A stretch of 64,000 nt of DNA from UBA12018 sp051656605 (GTDB lineage: Bacteria; Bacteroidota; Bacteroidia; Bacteroidales; CAMTPD01): positions 1 through 64,000 of the forward strand of contig JBOGCF010000013.1 of assembly GCA_051656605.1 (NCBI GenBank). Reading direction: 5' to 3'. The notes under the pieces were generated by a model. It saw only the letters and a program-made list of their open reading frames with translations. It made no database searches and had not been told where the DNA came from. The translations under genes and the position numbers were made by a program. Below, in pieces: positions 1-9,015 of the stretch (the stretch's first letter is position 1; each line of letters opens with the position of its first letter).

Positions 1-955
1 ACAGACGCACTACTCCTTCGGGAATACCGCTCTTGCAGGCTCTACAGGCCCATTTGTACAGAAACGTGTTGCGGGATCCCTCTTTGAAGTCTTGCCAAGC
101 CTCGCAACGGGCACTGAGCAGGGCACAACGTTTCATTTGGTGATCTACAAACTGCTGTTGCGACGCATCGAGCGACAAGGGCAAGGCCGACTGTGGCTGC
201 TGCCCCGAAGGCAACACGGGTGCTAGGGAAGCTGCCGAAGGCGCAGGTGACACTGGTGTTGCAGGAGTTGTAGTTGCTGCCGAGGCTGCTGGTTCTACGG
301 TGATTGCCGCAGGATCTACTACGATCGGCAGAGTTGCTGCGGCAGGTGTCGTTGCTGCTGCTGCCATGGGCGGAGCTACATCGGTACGAGTACCCAGGTG
401 CGACAAGTCGAGTGCTTGGGCTAGCGGATTGAAGTAAAGTGCTATGCCGGAGACTAGAAAGCAAAGACGCGAAATGTCTTTTCCGCTTTGATCTACCTCG
501 AGCTGTAGCAACTCTTCAAAATGCTTACTTGTAGCAGCAAACACCTCCGTATGCATTGCCGGATCGTGGTCGGTGCGTACCACCACTTTAACTCCTCTGC
601 CCGTTGGACTGGGCGCTGCCATCACCACCGAGATCTCCCGACGCAACAAGGCCAATGTGACCTCTACCTGCTCCAACGAGAGCTTGTCGAAGTCGAGCAC
701 CAACAACCCACTGCCTTGCACGAGGTTGCTGATGGCATGTCCGCCCCGAAACACCCCACCGAACACAATGGCCGGAAGCGATCGCTTCAACTTGTCGGCA
801 GTATCTTTGTCGCCCCGGGCTGCCGCTGCTTCAATCTGATGAATCACTTGCTTGTGCATAGGATCGTTGGCACGTTTTACAACGTCCTCAAGCTTCATTA
901 CTGTGTGTGTTTTTCGATAACACGAATCAAACCAAGTTACCTGAATGTTTTTCAT
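1..955 (-). CDS. BT4734/VirE N-terminal domain protein (primase-like), 3' end outside window
   Basis: Reading the minus strand from the ATG at 955 gives 318 codons without a stop, running off the left edge. The start MKNIQVTWFDSCY, the central motif APSPTGRGVKVVV and the end ACRACKSGIPEG match the BT4734-like (VirE-N) family of Bacteroidetes, which usually precedes a primase/helicase part on phages, plasmids or islands. A good AAGGAAAT ribosome site lies just before the ATG. Residues about 190-240 form an Ala/Pro/Thr/Ser-rich linker of GC-rich codons, unlike the AT-rich genes further right. Role in replication of a mobile element is inferred from the family; the catalytic half is not in view. 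Confidence 0.75.
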   Translation of the reverse strand, partial: MKNIQVTWFDSCYRKTHTVMKLEDVVKRANDPMHKQVIHQIEAAAARGDKDTADKLKRSLPAIVFGGVFRGGHAISNLVQGSGLLVLDFDKLSLEQVEVTLALLRREISVVMAAPSPTGRGVKVVVRTDHDPAMHTEVFAATSKHFEELLQLEVDQSGKDISRLCFLVSGIALYFNPLAQALDLSHLGTRTDVAPPMAAAATTPAAATLPIVVDPAAITVEPAASAATTTPATPVSPAPSAASLAPVLPSGQQPQSALPLSLDASQQQFVDHQMKRCALLSARCEAWQDFKEGSRNTFLYKWACRACKSGIPEGVVRL

Positions 956-1477
956 GGTATTTCCTTTTTAGATTTAAATGTTTTGCCTGTGGCCAGGCCG
1001 CTTAACGGTGTGCAAGCTAAAGAAAGCCCTTGGGATAGGTATTACATTTTCACATTCGTTTAAAACACTGATAATATAATAGTTAGCCAATGCCTGGAAT
1101 TTCATTAACAATTACCCATTCAAAACCAAAACACAAAACCTATGGATATATCCAGATTTGCGACTCAAATGTTAACGCCAAAAATTTAATTGAAGAAATT
1201 TCACCTTTAACATACAGACACACATTCGACAAATATTCAGATTCAAAAACAACCGAAACTGCCGTTGATACCAAATTGACCGAACTGTAAAACTATTTTC
1301 TACCAATATATCATTGTGTCGCAAAATCGCAACGTCTTGCTCGCTATCTCCCGATTCGAAAAAACGATTATTTGTCTGAATCATTTTTGCTACATACAAT
1401 AACAACTCTACGGATTATTCATAATCAAATAACATTTATATCTTTGGCTCATAGAAAAGACAAAATCCAATAAGACC
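956..1477. other. intergenic region, no supported gene
   Basis: This 522-base spacer separates two divergent genes. Short open frames exist on both strands but none has a convincing start signal or recognisable sequence. The right part becomes AT-rich and carries a promoter-like box for the following lipoprotein gene. Confidence 0.6.
1439..1446 (+). promoter_or_regulatory. possible Bacteroidetes -7 box for the TlpA-like gene
   Basis: TATCTTTG matches TAnnTTTG and lies about 32 nt before the ATG at 1478. No clear TTG partner sits 19-21 nt upstream, so the call is weak. Confidence 0.35.
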
Positions 1478-2956
1478 ATGAAGACTATTTGTAAATACTT
1501 ACTACTTCTATTTTCGTTAATGCTTGCAGTAGGTTGCACAAAGCAAACTTCGCAAACAGAGACCTCTGATACCGAACAACTAGCGGTGATTACCGGTACG
1601 ATACTGAACCGCGATCTGTATCCGAATCAGAAAACGGTAAAGCTGCTGGTTCCGTTCTTCACCGATACCGAGACGCAATGCGAATCGCTGATTGACAAAG
1701 ACAATACGTTTAGTTTTACGTTTAATCCTTACATGCTGCGCACGGTTTCAATCGAGACGTTTGTATCACATCTGCTGATTGCTCCGGGCGATACGCTGCA
1801 TATCAACATCGACTTCAAACACTTGGACCGTGTCTCTTTTGAGGGGCCGGCGGCGGCACGCAACACGGTTTACAATGCATTTATACAAGAAGGATGGTAC
1901 AAGGGGGAGAAACCATACCCTGCACTCGACAATTCGATCGAAGCTCTTGAAGAGTTACTCAAGAAATATTCGGAAGAGCAGATGGAAGCGTATAAGGAGT
2001 TTGCCGAGCGCTACAAACCCGATGCGCTCACTGATCGCTGGATTCGAGACCGTATCGAATTGGATAAGTGCTATAGTCGTAACTCGTTTACAATACAAAA
2101 AGCCCAATTTGATAAATATACCGCAGCACAGCTTGAAGAGGCACTTGCAGCCAATGATAAGCGCATTGCCGAACTACTTCCGCATACGTTGGGAGACAAG
2201 GTACACTTCTCGATTCTGGGGCAGCTTAGTTACCGAAAAGCGAAGGCTATGATCGAGAAAGCGGATACGACGGGAGGAGTGTTTTGGCGGTCGATCGACC
2301 AGATTTCTGACACGTTGGTACGTCAGCACGTGATTGCGGCCAATGTAGCGTATTGTTTGAGCACGAATCAAACGGAGGTATACGATAAATGTGATTCATT
2401 GATCGCACAGGCAATCACGTTGCCATTCCTTCAGGAGCCACTCAAACAACTGATCGGTTTTAAGCGCAGGTATGAGGCGCATCCGGAGGAACTCTCGGAT
2501 CGTCTGCGCGGAAAAAATACAATCGACGGCATGCATACAGGGGCAGCCATCAACGGACCCGGACTTGATTTGCTGAACAAAACGATTGATAATGCTTCGG
2601 GAGAGGTACTCTTTATCGATTTCTGGGGAAACTTTTGTCCGCCCTGCATAGAAGGATTGGCGCAATGGAATCAGTTTACTGCCCGCTTTCACGATAAGCC
2701 GGTACGTTTTGTATCGTTTACGATGGCACAAAAAGAAAGACATGCTGCCATCTTGAAGAAGTTCGACCTCAACCCTTCACACCACCACATCATCGAAAAT
2801 CACGAGTGGAACGAGATTATGCGCCGCTTTGCCTGCAACTTTATTCCGCTCTATGTCTTGATTGATCAAAAGGGCGTAATCGTAGACTATGGCGCACACC
2901 TCTCTCCTGCTTCGCCCCGCACGGCCGAAGTAATAGAACAGTTGCTGAGTAAATAA
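1478..2956 (+). CDS. TlpA-like thioredoxin-fold lipoprotein
   Basis: 492 residues. The N-terminus is a lipoprotein signal with the lipobox AVGC (Cys20), so the protein should be anchored on the periplasmic face of a membrane. A beta-rich domain (about 35-130) of the kind seen in DUF4369 proteins is followed by a helical middle, then a C-terminal thioredoxin fold with FWGNFCPPC (catalytic CPPC at 387-390) and the cis-proline region NFIPLYVLID. The family (TlpA/ResA-like) reduces or oxidises exported thiols; the partner is unknown. Its stop lies one base from the stop of the convergent acyltransferase gene, so there is no room for a terminator between them. Confidence 0.85.
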   Translation: MKTICKYLLLLFSLMLAVGCTKQTSQTETSDTEQLAVITGTILNRDLYPNQKTVKLLVPFFTDTETQCESLIDKDNTFSFTFNPYMLRTVSIETFVSHLLIAPGDTLHINIDFKHLDRVSFEGPAAARNTVYNAFIQEGWYKGEKPYPALDNSIEALEELLKKYSEEQMEAYKEFAERYKPDALTDRWIRDRIELDKCYSRNSFTIQKAQFDKYTAAQLEEALAANDKRIAELLPHTLGDKVHFSILGQLSYRKAKAMIEKADTTGGVFWRSIDQISDTLVRQHVIAANVAYCLSTNQTEVYDKCDSLIAQAITLPFLQEPLKQLIGFKRRYEAHPEELSDRLRGKNTIDGMHTGAAINGPGLDLLNKTIDNASGEVLFIDFWGNFCPPCIEGLAQWNQFTARFHDKPVRFVSFTMAQKERHAAILKKFDLNPSHHHIIENHEWNEIMRRFACNFIPLYVLIDQKGVIVDYGAHLSPASPRTAEVIEQLLSK

Positions 2957-2957
2957 T

Positions 2958-3749
2958 CTACTCGGCAACGGCATCTTGAAGCGTAAGTGAAAGTTCGGAC
3001 TCCTCTGCCGAATAATCCCGATACTTTTCCCAAAGTCCGGAAGCTACAATCAACTCTGACTCATCGGCCAATGCCGTAAGGGTAGCTTGGTTGGTACGCA
3101 GGTCTTGCGTAGGGATTGGCTCGTGTATGATCATTTCGAGACGTGAAGGTGAAAGCTTCTTGCCGTGAATAGGCAACACGTCGTAAGGCCCGTTGAGCGT
3201 AACCGGCACAATGGGTAAATGAAGGTCTGTCGCAATCTGAAACGCACCTTTTTTGAACTTGATCATTTTGCCGTCGTAGGTACGTGAGCCTTCGGGAAAG
3301 ATAGCCAGAGAGAGTCCGTTTTGAAACGAAGCTTCGGCCTGACGAATGGATCTGGCTGCTGTAAGTGGCGAAGTGTTGTCGACGAAAATAAAACCGGCCG
3401 ATTCGCAAGCCTTACCAACAAAGGGAATGTTGCGCAGGCTCTTCTTCATCATCCATTTTACAGGAACCCCCAAGAAGCCGTAAATTAGGAATACGTCGAA
3501 TGCGCCCTGATGATTGGCTACAAACACATACGATTCACCCTTCTTGATGTGTTCACGCCCTTTTACCTTGACCGGACAAAGCGCCAAGTAACACGTAACA
3601 CACGACCAGATCTTTCCCGGATAGTAGCCGAAAGTTCGATTGTATCCGCCCATACATCCCACTGTGGTCACAATAGCAGTAATAATGGTTATTACCAGAA
3701 ACAGAGGCATAAAGATGAGCCACTGATACAGAAAATATAATTTCTTCAT
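2958..3749 (-). CDS. plsC: 1-acyl-sn-glycerol-3-phosphate acyltransferase
   Basis: 263 residues. An N-terminal membrane segment (about 8-32) anchors the protein at the inner membrane. The PlsC hallmarks are present: NHQGAFD (His80 and Asp85 of the HX4D motif), FVDN near 123 and FPEGSR (151-156). The enzyme transfers an acyl chain to lysophosphatidic acid to make phosphatidic acid in phospholipid synthesis. Length is normal for the family. Substrate specificity cannot be read from sequence; a related lysophospholipid or ornithine-lipid acyltransferase is possible but less likely. Confidence 0.85.
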   Translation of the reverse strand: MKKLYFLYQWLIFMPLFLVITIITAIVTTVGCMGGYNRTFGYYPGKIWSCVTCYLALCPVKVKGREHIKKGESYVFVANHQGAFDVFLIYGFLGVPVKWMMKKSLRNIPFVGKACESAGFIFVDNTSPLTAARSIRQAEASFQNGLSLAIFPEGSRTYDGKMIKFKKGAFQIATDLHLPIVPVTLNGPYDVLPIHGKKLSPSRLEMIIHEPIPTQDLRTNQATLTALADESELIVASGLWEKYRDYSAEESELSLTLQDAVAE

Positions 3750-4018
3750 AAACTATAGATAGAACATTTTAAATATTTCTTCTTTTCTGATGCGTATAGT
3801 CGCAACTACTCTAACTAGGAAAACCGTATATACCCCTAAAAAGTTAATAACAAAAATAGCTGTAATCTTGAATTATACAATGCACTTGGCTAAGAAACGA
3901 TAAGTGATGTAAATAAAAGTATAGCTCATTCTCAATTTTATACCAAAATATTTTCTTAATCAGTTTATTATTCCTTTATTTGCGATTAGAATTAAGAATA
4001 CAAAAAACAACGATAACC

Positions 4019-4189
4019 ATGAACAATCTTGTCAAATACTTAGGAGTTATTATCCTGTTGGTAGGTGTTGCAATTTTGGCTGTGCCTTCATTCATGGGTA
4101 CTTCTACTAACGGAGTGCTTGTAGCAGGTTTAGCTTGTGTAATTGCTGGTTTTATTGGACACATCTTTATCAACAAAAGAGTTCAATAA
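4019..4189 (+). CDS. small membrane protein, 56 aa
   Basis: The ATG at 4019 gives a 56-residue protein beginning MNNLVKYLGVIILLVG, with two hydrophobic segments (about 5-22 and 30-49) separated by a short polar turn, ending in a basic tail. I recognise similar short proteins in Bacteroidales but know no function. An in-frame upstream start at 3980 would add 13 polar residues before the first membrane segment and is less likely. It is monocistronic, with a bidirectional terminator 37 bases after its stop. Confidence 0.65.
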   Translation: MNNLVKYLGVIILLVGVAILAVPSFMGTSTNGVLVAGLACVIAGFIGHIFINKRVQ

Positions 4190-4225
4190 CAAAATCTTTG
4201 CCCGACTCGTTCGGACACACTGCAT

Positions 4226-4266
4226 AAAAGGCGGATTAAAATAGAATTATTTTAATCCGCCTTTTT
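4226..4266. terminator. bidirectional rho-independent terminator
   Basis: An 18-bp perfect stem (AAAAGGCGGATTAAAATA and its complement) closes a GAAT loop. T-runs follow on both strands, so it can end the small membrane protein gene on the plus strand and the beta-propeller operon on the minus strand. Confidence 0.85.
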
Positions 4267-4310
4267 CTTTATCTATCCTTATTTTCTAAGCTTTTGTATC
4301 ATATTTCTGA

Positions 4311-5423
4311 TTATCTATTGTGCATCGTTTTCAATCTCACAACAAAGAATCCATCGTCGAGACTTGAATCGTGATAGGCAGATAGAATTGTGGCGTTGTC
4401 GAGGACGTTGAGACCAACCACAGCTACCAACTCGTCGTTGTGCGAATGGTGTGCATTAGACAGAAGCTGGTATTCTGATGGATTGGCAAATTGGTAGGAA
4501 GACGCCGTTTGAGCAGCTTTATCATATATCCCTACATACGAGTCATTGCCACACCAATAACTTACAATAAGGTTACTCTTGGTCTCAACCGGATTGATCC
4601 CCCAAATCTCATCCCCTTCTCTTAGATCCTTCAAGTAATTATAATTACTCGCTTTAGCCTCAAGACCATTTGCCTTAAATACGTCTTTATCTCCAAAACT
4701 CAGTGTATACTTGGGTATAAAGGCATCCTCTTGCAACTCATAGATCTGATCGTCGAAAGGGGGAAACGTACATACGCTTTCGTTATATTTATAAAATCGA
4801 CATGCCGGAAACATAACATACCCACTCTCATACGGAATCGGCAAGGCATCTCTTTCAACGTTCAGAAGAGTATCTGCCATTACAATATGTCCGTCGTATT
4901 TAGCTCCGTTGTGCACGAGCTTCACATAATTAAAACCGAAGAGTTTATCTTGCAAGCTACAAATAGTATAGCCTATCGAACTCTTCATTTCACGACGAAA
5001 ACGAAACGTATCAAGGTCGTAAACTATTGTTTTGACATCGGCATCCGTAACAATAAGACTTCCCGATTGCGAGTCTACATCAAACGAGGTAAGCTGGGTG
5101 TATTCGCCCGGACCTTGTCCTACCGCACAAAGTACCCTGTTGAAAGTTCCGTCGATATTGAAACATAGAATCTTATTCGACATCATATCGAGAATATACA
5201 CCTTATTGTCTATAACCTTCAACTGAGTAATGGTTCGAAACAGTGCATCGTCTGCCTCCTCCAACTTAACTAAACCCACCACCTCAAACAATTTTGACAA
5301 GTTATCAACACGATTATCTCCTAAGTTAACAACTGTCGCATCTTTTGATACAACCGTCTTATTGCACGAAAAAGTAAACAATGCAATCAATGCGATCGAA
5401 AGCAATAATAATGTGTTTTTCAT
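4311..5423 (-). CDS. 6-bladed beta-propeller lipoprotein
   Basis: 370 residues. The signal ends in the lipobox TFSC with Cys20. The body contains repeated strands of NHL/propeller type: VYILDMMSNKILCFNIDG, then the family hallmark GQGPGEYTQL and a following SFDVDSQSGSLIVTD blade. This matches the Bacteroidales '6-bladed beta-propeller' (BF2992-like) group, whose ligands are unknown. It is the last gene of a run of four similar lipoproteins, 35 bases after the preceding one, and is followed by the bidirectional terminator. Surface or periplasmic location is inferred from the signal. Confidence 0.8.
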   Translation of the reverse strand: MKNTLLLLSIALIALFTFSCNKTVVSKDATVVNLGDNRVDNLSKLFEVVGLVKLEEADDALFRTITQLKVIDNKVYILDMMSNKILCFNIDGTFNRVLCAVGQGPGEYTQLTSFDVDSQSGSLIVTDADVKTIVYDLDTFRFRREMKSSIGYTICSLQDKLFGFNYVKLVHNGAKYDGHIVMADTLLNVERDALPIPYESGYVMFPACRFYKYNESVCTFPPFDDQIYELQEDAFIPKYTLSFGDKDVFKANGLEAKASNYNYLKDLREGDEIWGINPVETKSNLIVSYWCGNDSYVGIYDKAAQTASSYQFANPSEYQLLSNAHHSHNDELVAVVGLNVLDNATILSAYHDSSLDDGFFVVRLKTMHNR

Positions 5424-5458
5424 GCATTTACTTCTTTATTTGAGCGATTATAAGACTT

Positions 5459-6517
5459 CTAGATATCATAGTATACAATATTCCAACCGCCATCTTCATC
5501 TTTCACGGCAGCGTATAGTTTATTATCAGAACTATCCACCGAAATATGATAAGCCTCCCTGTCAAGAGCCAAAATCTTTATCGGATTTCCCTCCCAATCA
5601 TATACGCGCACCTCTGAAGAACAATATCTTGCAGACTTATACAGGTTAGTTGTGTGTAATGCATATACACAAGAGTCTCCCCCTGTCAAGCAGATATAGC
5701 CAATTGGAGATTCTGCTGCCGGAATTGAAAAATTATGTTCGCCTTGTTGCTTTGGAACCATCTGAGGATTTCTTTCATGATAAGCATTGCTCACCTCTAT
5801 TTTCTTATTATTAATCCGAATAAAGTCGATATTTGAAGAATTTTTCAATGCAAAAACAAACTGATCACAATTATTCCGTTTGACTAGACATCCTTGATTA
5901 GACAGAAGCTTTTGATATTTATTAAAAAACTGATCTTGTGCATTATAAATCTCTATAGCCTTGTGATAACTATTCCCCTGCATATCGAATAAATTATATT
6001 GAAACTTCCCGTCTATCACTCCGGCTCCGAATAACAATGAGTCTGCTGCACCAACAAGCTTTGAATAAAATACATCTTTAAAATTCCCCTTATCTCCTTT
6101 AAAATAACATAGGAGAGTAGTATCCCTATTTACTCTTAAAGCCTTTACATCATAGTTGTATATTGCACCTGAAAATTGATCAAAAACTTGAAGTCCCTGA
6201 TCATAACTAATTATGACAGAAGGGTTAGTCAATTCATTTGGACCTTGTCCTATAGTACCAAAGCGAAACCAATTTGTAGAATCTTCCAAGTCAAACAGTG
6301 TGCATTTCTGACCTAAAAACTCATCATAGACTACTAATACAGAGTCTAATACATTTAATGCTTCTATTCGACTCAGATTCTCTTTATCAATATTCGTTTT
6401 CATTGACCTCACCTCTACTCTGTCAGGAAAAATAGTTTGCTCCGGACTTTTAGTCTCTCTGCAAGAAGTTATTGCTAGTATCAAGAGCAAGCAACCATAA
6501 GTAATAGATTTATTCAT
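5459..6517 (-). CDS. 6-bladed beta-propeller lipoprotein
   Basis: The ATG at 6517 gives 352 residues beginning MNKSITYGCLL with lipobox AITSC (Cys19). The frame can be extended to a TTG at 6526 but the ATG fits a signal peptide better. The hallmark GQGPNELTNP follows a blade ending FRFGTI, as in the neighbouring paralogue. Sequence identity between the paralogues looks low outside the propeller motifs, so they are old duplicates or separately acquired. Function unknown; a substrate-, peptide- or glycan-binding role is only a guess. Confidence 0.78.
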   Translation of the reverse strand: MNKSITYGCLLLILAITSCRETKSPEQTIFPDRVEVRSMKTNIDKENLSRIEALNVLDSVLVVYDEFLGQKCTLFDLEDSTNWFRFGTIGQGPNELTNPSVIISYDQGLQVFDQFSGAIYNYDVKALRVNRDTTLLCYFKGDKGNFKDVFYSKLVGAADSLLFGAGVIDGKFQYNLFDMQGNSYHKAIEIYNAQDQFFNKYQKLLSNQGCLVKRNNCDQFVFALKNSSNIDFIRINNKKIEVSNAYHERNPQMVPKQQGEHNFSIPAAESPIGYICLTGGDSCVYALHTTNLYKSARYCSSEVRVYDWEGNPIKILALDREAYHISVDSSDNKLYAAVKDEDGGWNIVYYDI

Positions 6518-6523
6518 ATTCGC

Positions 6524-6531
6524 CAAATATA
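6524..6531 (-). promoter_or_regulatory. possible -7 box at the propeller gene start
   Basis: On the minus strand TATATTTG matches TAnnTTTG only 6 nt before the ATG at 6517. If used, the transcript would have almost no leader. It may equally be a chance match inside an AT-rich spacer. Confidence 0.2.
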
Positions 6532-6557
6532 TATTTATTTTGTATGAGTATTGTACA

Positions 6558-7724
6558 TCAGTGAATTAATTCTATTTTCTCAAAGCAAAGTTCGTCGTCA
6601 CTATAATCCGGACTCATAAAGTGACTACAGCTGATATACAGCCCTTCTTCGTTGACAAAGTGTGCTGTTGGAACATACGTAAACTCCGGAAATAGCGTCT
6701 CTCCTATTATGGATAGGTTCGCATCTAAAATAATAATTGAAAACTGTGACTTTCCAAATCGTATGATTTCGGACAAGTTATTTGAAGTATCAACTTCTGT
6801 TCCAGGGCAAGCAAAACGATAATATACATTTCTGTATTTATCATAAACCAGATCTTCATAAGTTGCTTCTTCACATGTTGCTTTTAGAACCTCCTTTAAA
6901 TCTGAAGAGTTATTTCGGGGGATTGAAATGCTTGAAATGTATTTACTTTTGATCTGGTACGCCTCTCTCTTTTTATGGTCTTTGGACACTTTATAGAGGC
7001 TGTCGCTATACAAAAAGGAGTAAATGAAATTTGTACCATCAAAGATGCGTCTATATTGAAATCCGAATCCGGCCGGAGTACCAAGATCACTGTATTGTAT
7101 CAGCGGAGGATATTTAAAATCAGAAACGACGGTCGCTTTATGTACGGTATCCATGATAGCACACACGCTACTTTCGTTAACAAGATCTGAACCAAGTGCT
7201 TTATTCAAACTTTGTGGAATATAGAATTTGCCATCAATAAGTTCAAAGCATCCCATTGACCCCAAAATGGTTGTCAATACTAACCCGTCTTCTGCTTTTG
7301 TAAAATCATACTTGCTTACAACTTGGCATGCACTGTTGCTTCGGTATATTGTTTTGGTATAACCGTTTGACACGTAAACCTCGTCAAAACTCTTGAGATA
7401 AGCATTGGTGATTTCCTTTCCAACCCCGTGAGGACCTTCAGCTTCAAATGACATTTTACAAGACAACAACGTATTTTCCATATCATAAACCAATATTTCT
7501 GGTTTCTGTCCATTTATGAAATACAAATAGTCCTTACCGTCAATAGAAGCTAGATCTATCTTTTTCAAAGGCATGTGAGTATACTCATCCAAAACAAATG
7601 TGAGATACTCTTTTGTAGGTTCTAGACGATATTCATCGCTTCTTCTTTGATTTGATCCCGTCCCCGTACATCCTTGCAATAAAGCATATATACAAAAAAA
7701 TTTCGTGATTTTGAATATAGTCAT
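6558..7724 (-). CDS. DUF4221-like propeller lipoprotein
   Basis: 388 residues with a short lipoprotein signal (LLQGC, Cys19). The sequence DYLYFINGQKPEILVYD followed by EAEGPHGVG is a divergent form of the GQGP hallmark and resembles DUF4221 proteins of Bacteroidetes. Its ATG shares one base with the stop codon of the upstream propeller gene (TGATG), so the two are translationally coupled and probably act together. Function unknown. Confidence 0.7.
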   Translation of the reverse strand: MTIFKITKFFCIYALLQGCTGTGSNQRRSDEYRLEPTKEYLTFVLDEYTHMPLKKIDLASIDGKDYLYFINGQKPEILVYDMENTLLSCKMSFEAEGPHGVGKEITNAYLKSFDEVYVSNGYTKTIYRSNSACQVVSKYDFTKAEDGLVLTTILGSMGCFELIDGKFYIPQSLNKALGSDLVNESSVCAIMDTVHKATVVSDFKYPPLIQYSDLGTPAGFGFQYRRIFDGTNFIYSFLYSDSLYKVSKDHKKREAYQIKSKYISSISIPRNNSSDLKEVLKATCEEATYEDLVYDKYRNVYYRFACPGTEVDTSNNLSEIIRFGKSQFSIIILDANLSIIGETLFPEFTYVPTAHFVNEEGLYISCSHFMSPDYSDDELCFEKIELIH

Positions 7725-8929
7725 CAGATCTTTAGTTTATAGGTTACAATTATTCCATTAAACTCGCCTTCATCAAATTTAGCCCTGAACGGCTTCAATG
7801 GCTCCGGTATCGTAAATTGCTCCATATAATCAGAAGGGGCATCAAAAATAAACGACACAAACCTGGCATAGAAACGATCTTTGTAAAAAACCGAAGGTGA
7901 CTGGTACAAGATATTTTTTGAAATCTCATCCGTATTCAGATACGGAGAGTCGAACTCTGTGACAAGTACACGCTTGGTCATTTTATTATACAATATGTCA
8001 AAGGCTTCATAGTACCCCATCCTCCTATATATCACTGAGTCTGTTTCGAGAAAGGTATTTGAATAGAAGGTGATCCCTTTTTTCCCACTTTCACGTCCTC
8101 TAGCTTTTACGATATCCGCCCATTCTCTTTCTGTACGGAAAGACTTCTTTCCCGTGTAATTGAATTTGATATATGGAAGAATTGAGTCTTCCGATATCTT
8201 ATATATATACTCGTCGCCAATCGGACAACACAATATATCGTTCTGGTAATTCATACTGAAAATATCACGACTCTCCGTCCAAAAAGGAAAGTCATTTCGC
8301 TTATAGGGTACTTGCGTACTTATAAGTCTGAGATCTGTATCATAAATATTCACTTTTGTCGAAAGCGAGTCATCTAGTTCGAATAGATTATTCAGAGTTG
8401 TATTTTGGGAATAAAAGACTCCTCCATTCTGAGCTACCTCAAATAGTTTTATACTGCCGAAATTATAAACTTGAGAGAGTTCTCCGTCTAAGTTATACAC
8501 AAACACTTTATTACTTTTACCATCGCTAAGTATGATCGTTTTCTCTTTCTTATTCACAAAGAAAGAGGTAATCTCAATCCACTCTCGCGGCCCTTGCCCT
8601 CGGTTCATTATATGGTACAAGTATTTGCCATTTATATCAAATACTACAATTTTTCCTCCTTCGGCAGATGCAAAACAAATTATCTTGTCATCTATTATCT
8701 CAAAGTCTCTAATCTGATCAAGAATCGCATCATCATGATTTTCCAACTCAATAATTGACCAGTCATAAGCAATATCATGAATACTTTGCATATTCTTTTC
8801 GATGTCCTCATCAACATCAATTCGAATAGCACATTCGTCTGATGTATTTATGTTTCTCGGTTGCTCTGAGTTACAAGCACACAAAGCAATGGTACAGATT
8901 AAGAGTAAGCACTTTCTCATATTATTCAA
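7724..8929 (-). CDS. 6-bladed beta-propeller lipoprotein
   Basis: 401 residues. The signal MNNMRKCLLLICTIALCAC gives Cys19 as lipid site; a second ATG at codon 4 would serve as well. The blade KYLYHIMNRGQGPREW carries the family hallmark. It heads the four-gene lipoprotein run and lies 86 bases after the signal peptidase gene on the same strand. The C-terminal part contains several Phe/Tyr-rich strands without a recognised catalytic motif. Confidence 0.8.
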   Translation of the reverse strand: MNNMRKCLLLICTIALCACNSEQPRNINTSDECAIRIDVDEDIEKNMQSIHDIAYDWSIIELENHDDAILDQIRDFEIIDDKIICFASAEGGKIVVFDINGKYLYHIMNRGQGPREWIEITSFFVNKKEKTIILSDGKSNKVFVYNLDGELSQVYNFGSIKLFEVAQNGGVFYSQNTTLNNLFELDDSLSTKVNIYDTDLRLISTQVPYKRNDFPFWTESRDIFSMNYQNDILCCPIGDEYIYKISEDSILPYIKFNYTGKKSFRTEREWADIVKARGRESGKKGITFYSNTFLETDSVIYRRMGYYEAFDILYNKMTKRVLVTEFDSPYLNTDEISKNILYQSPSVFYKDRFYARFVSFIFDAPSDYMEQFTIPEPLKPFRAKFDEGEFNGIIVTYKLKI

Positions 8930-9015
8930 TTATTATTCAACAAATTATATTTCAACCTCCCGAATTCTAAAGACAAATAGGTTAGCAGTATTTAGACATT
9001 AAATCGGATCAAGTT

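Noticed and set aside
42..464. 140-codon minus-strand frame rich in Ser, Arg and Cys
   Set aside because: It is another frame of the BT4734-like gene, overlapping its Ala/Pro/Thr linker.
521..1063. 180-codon plus-strand open frame
   Set aside because: It lies opposite the BT4734-like gene, whose protein sequence is recognisable; this one is not and has low-complexity composition typical of a shadow.
1090..1290. 66-codon frame in the first spacer
   Set aside because: No ribosome site, no recognisable domain and biased AT-rich composition.
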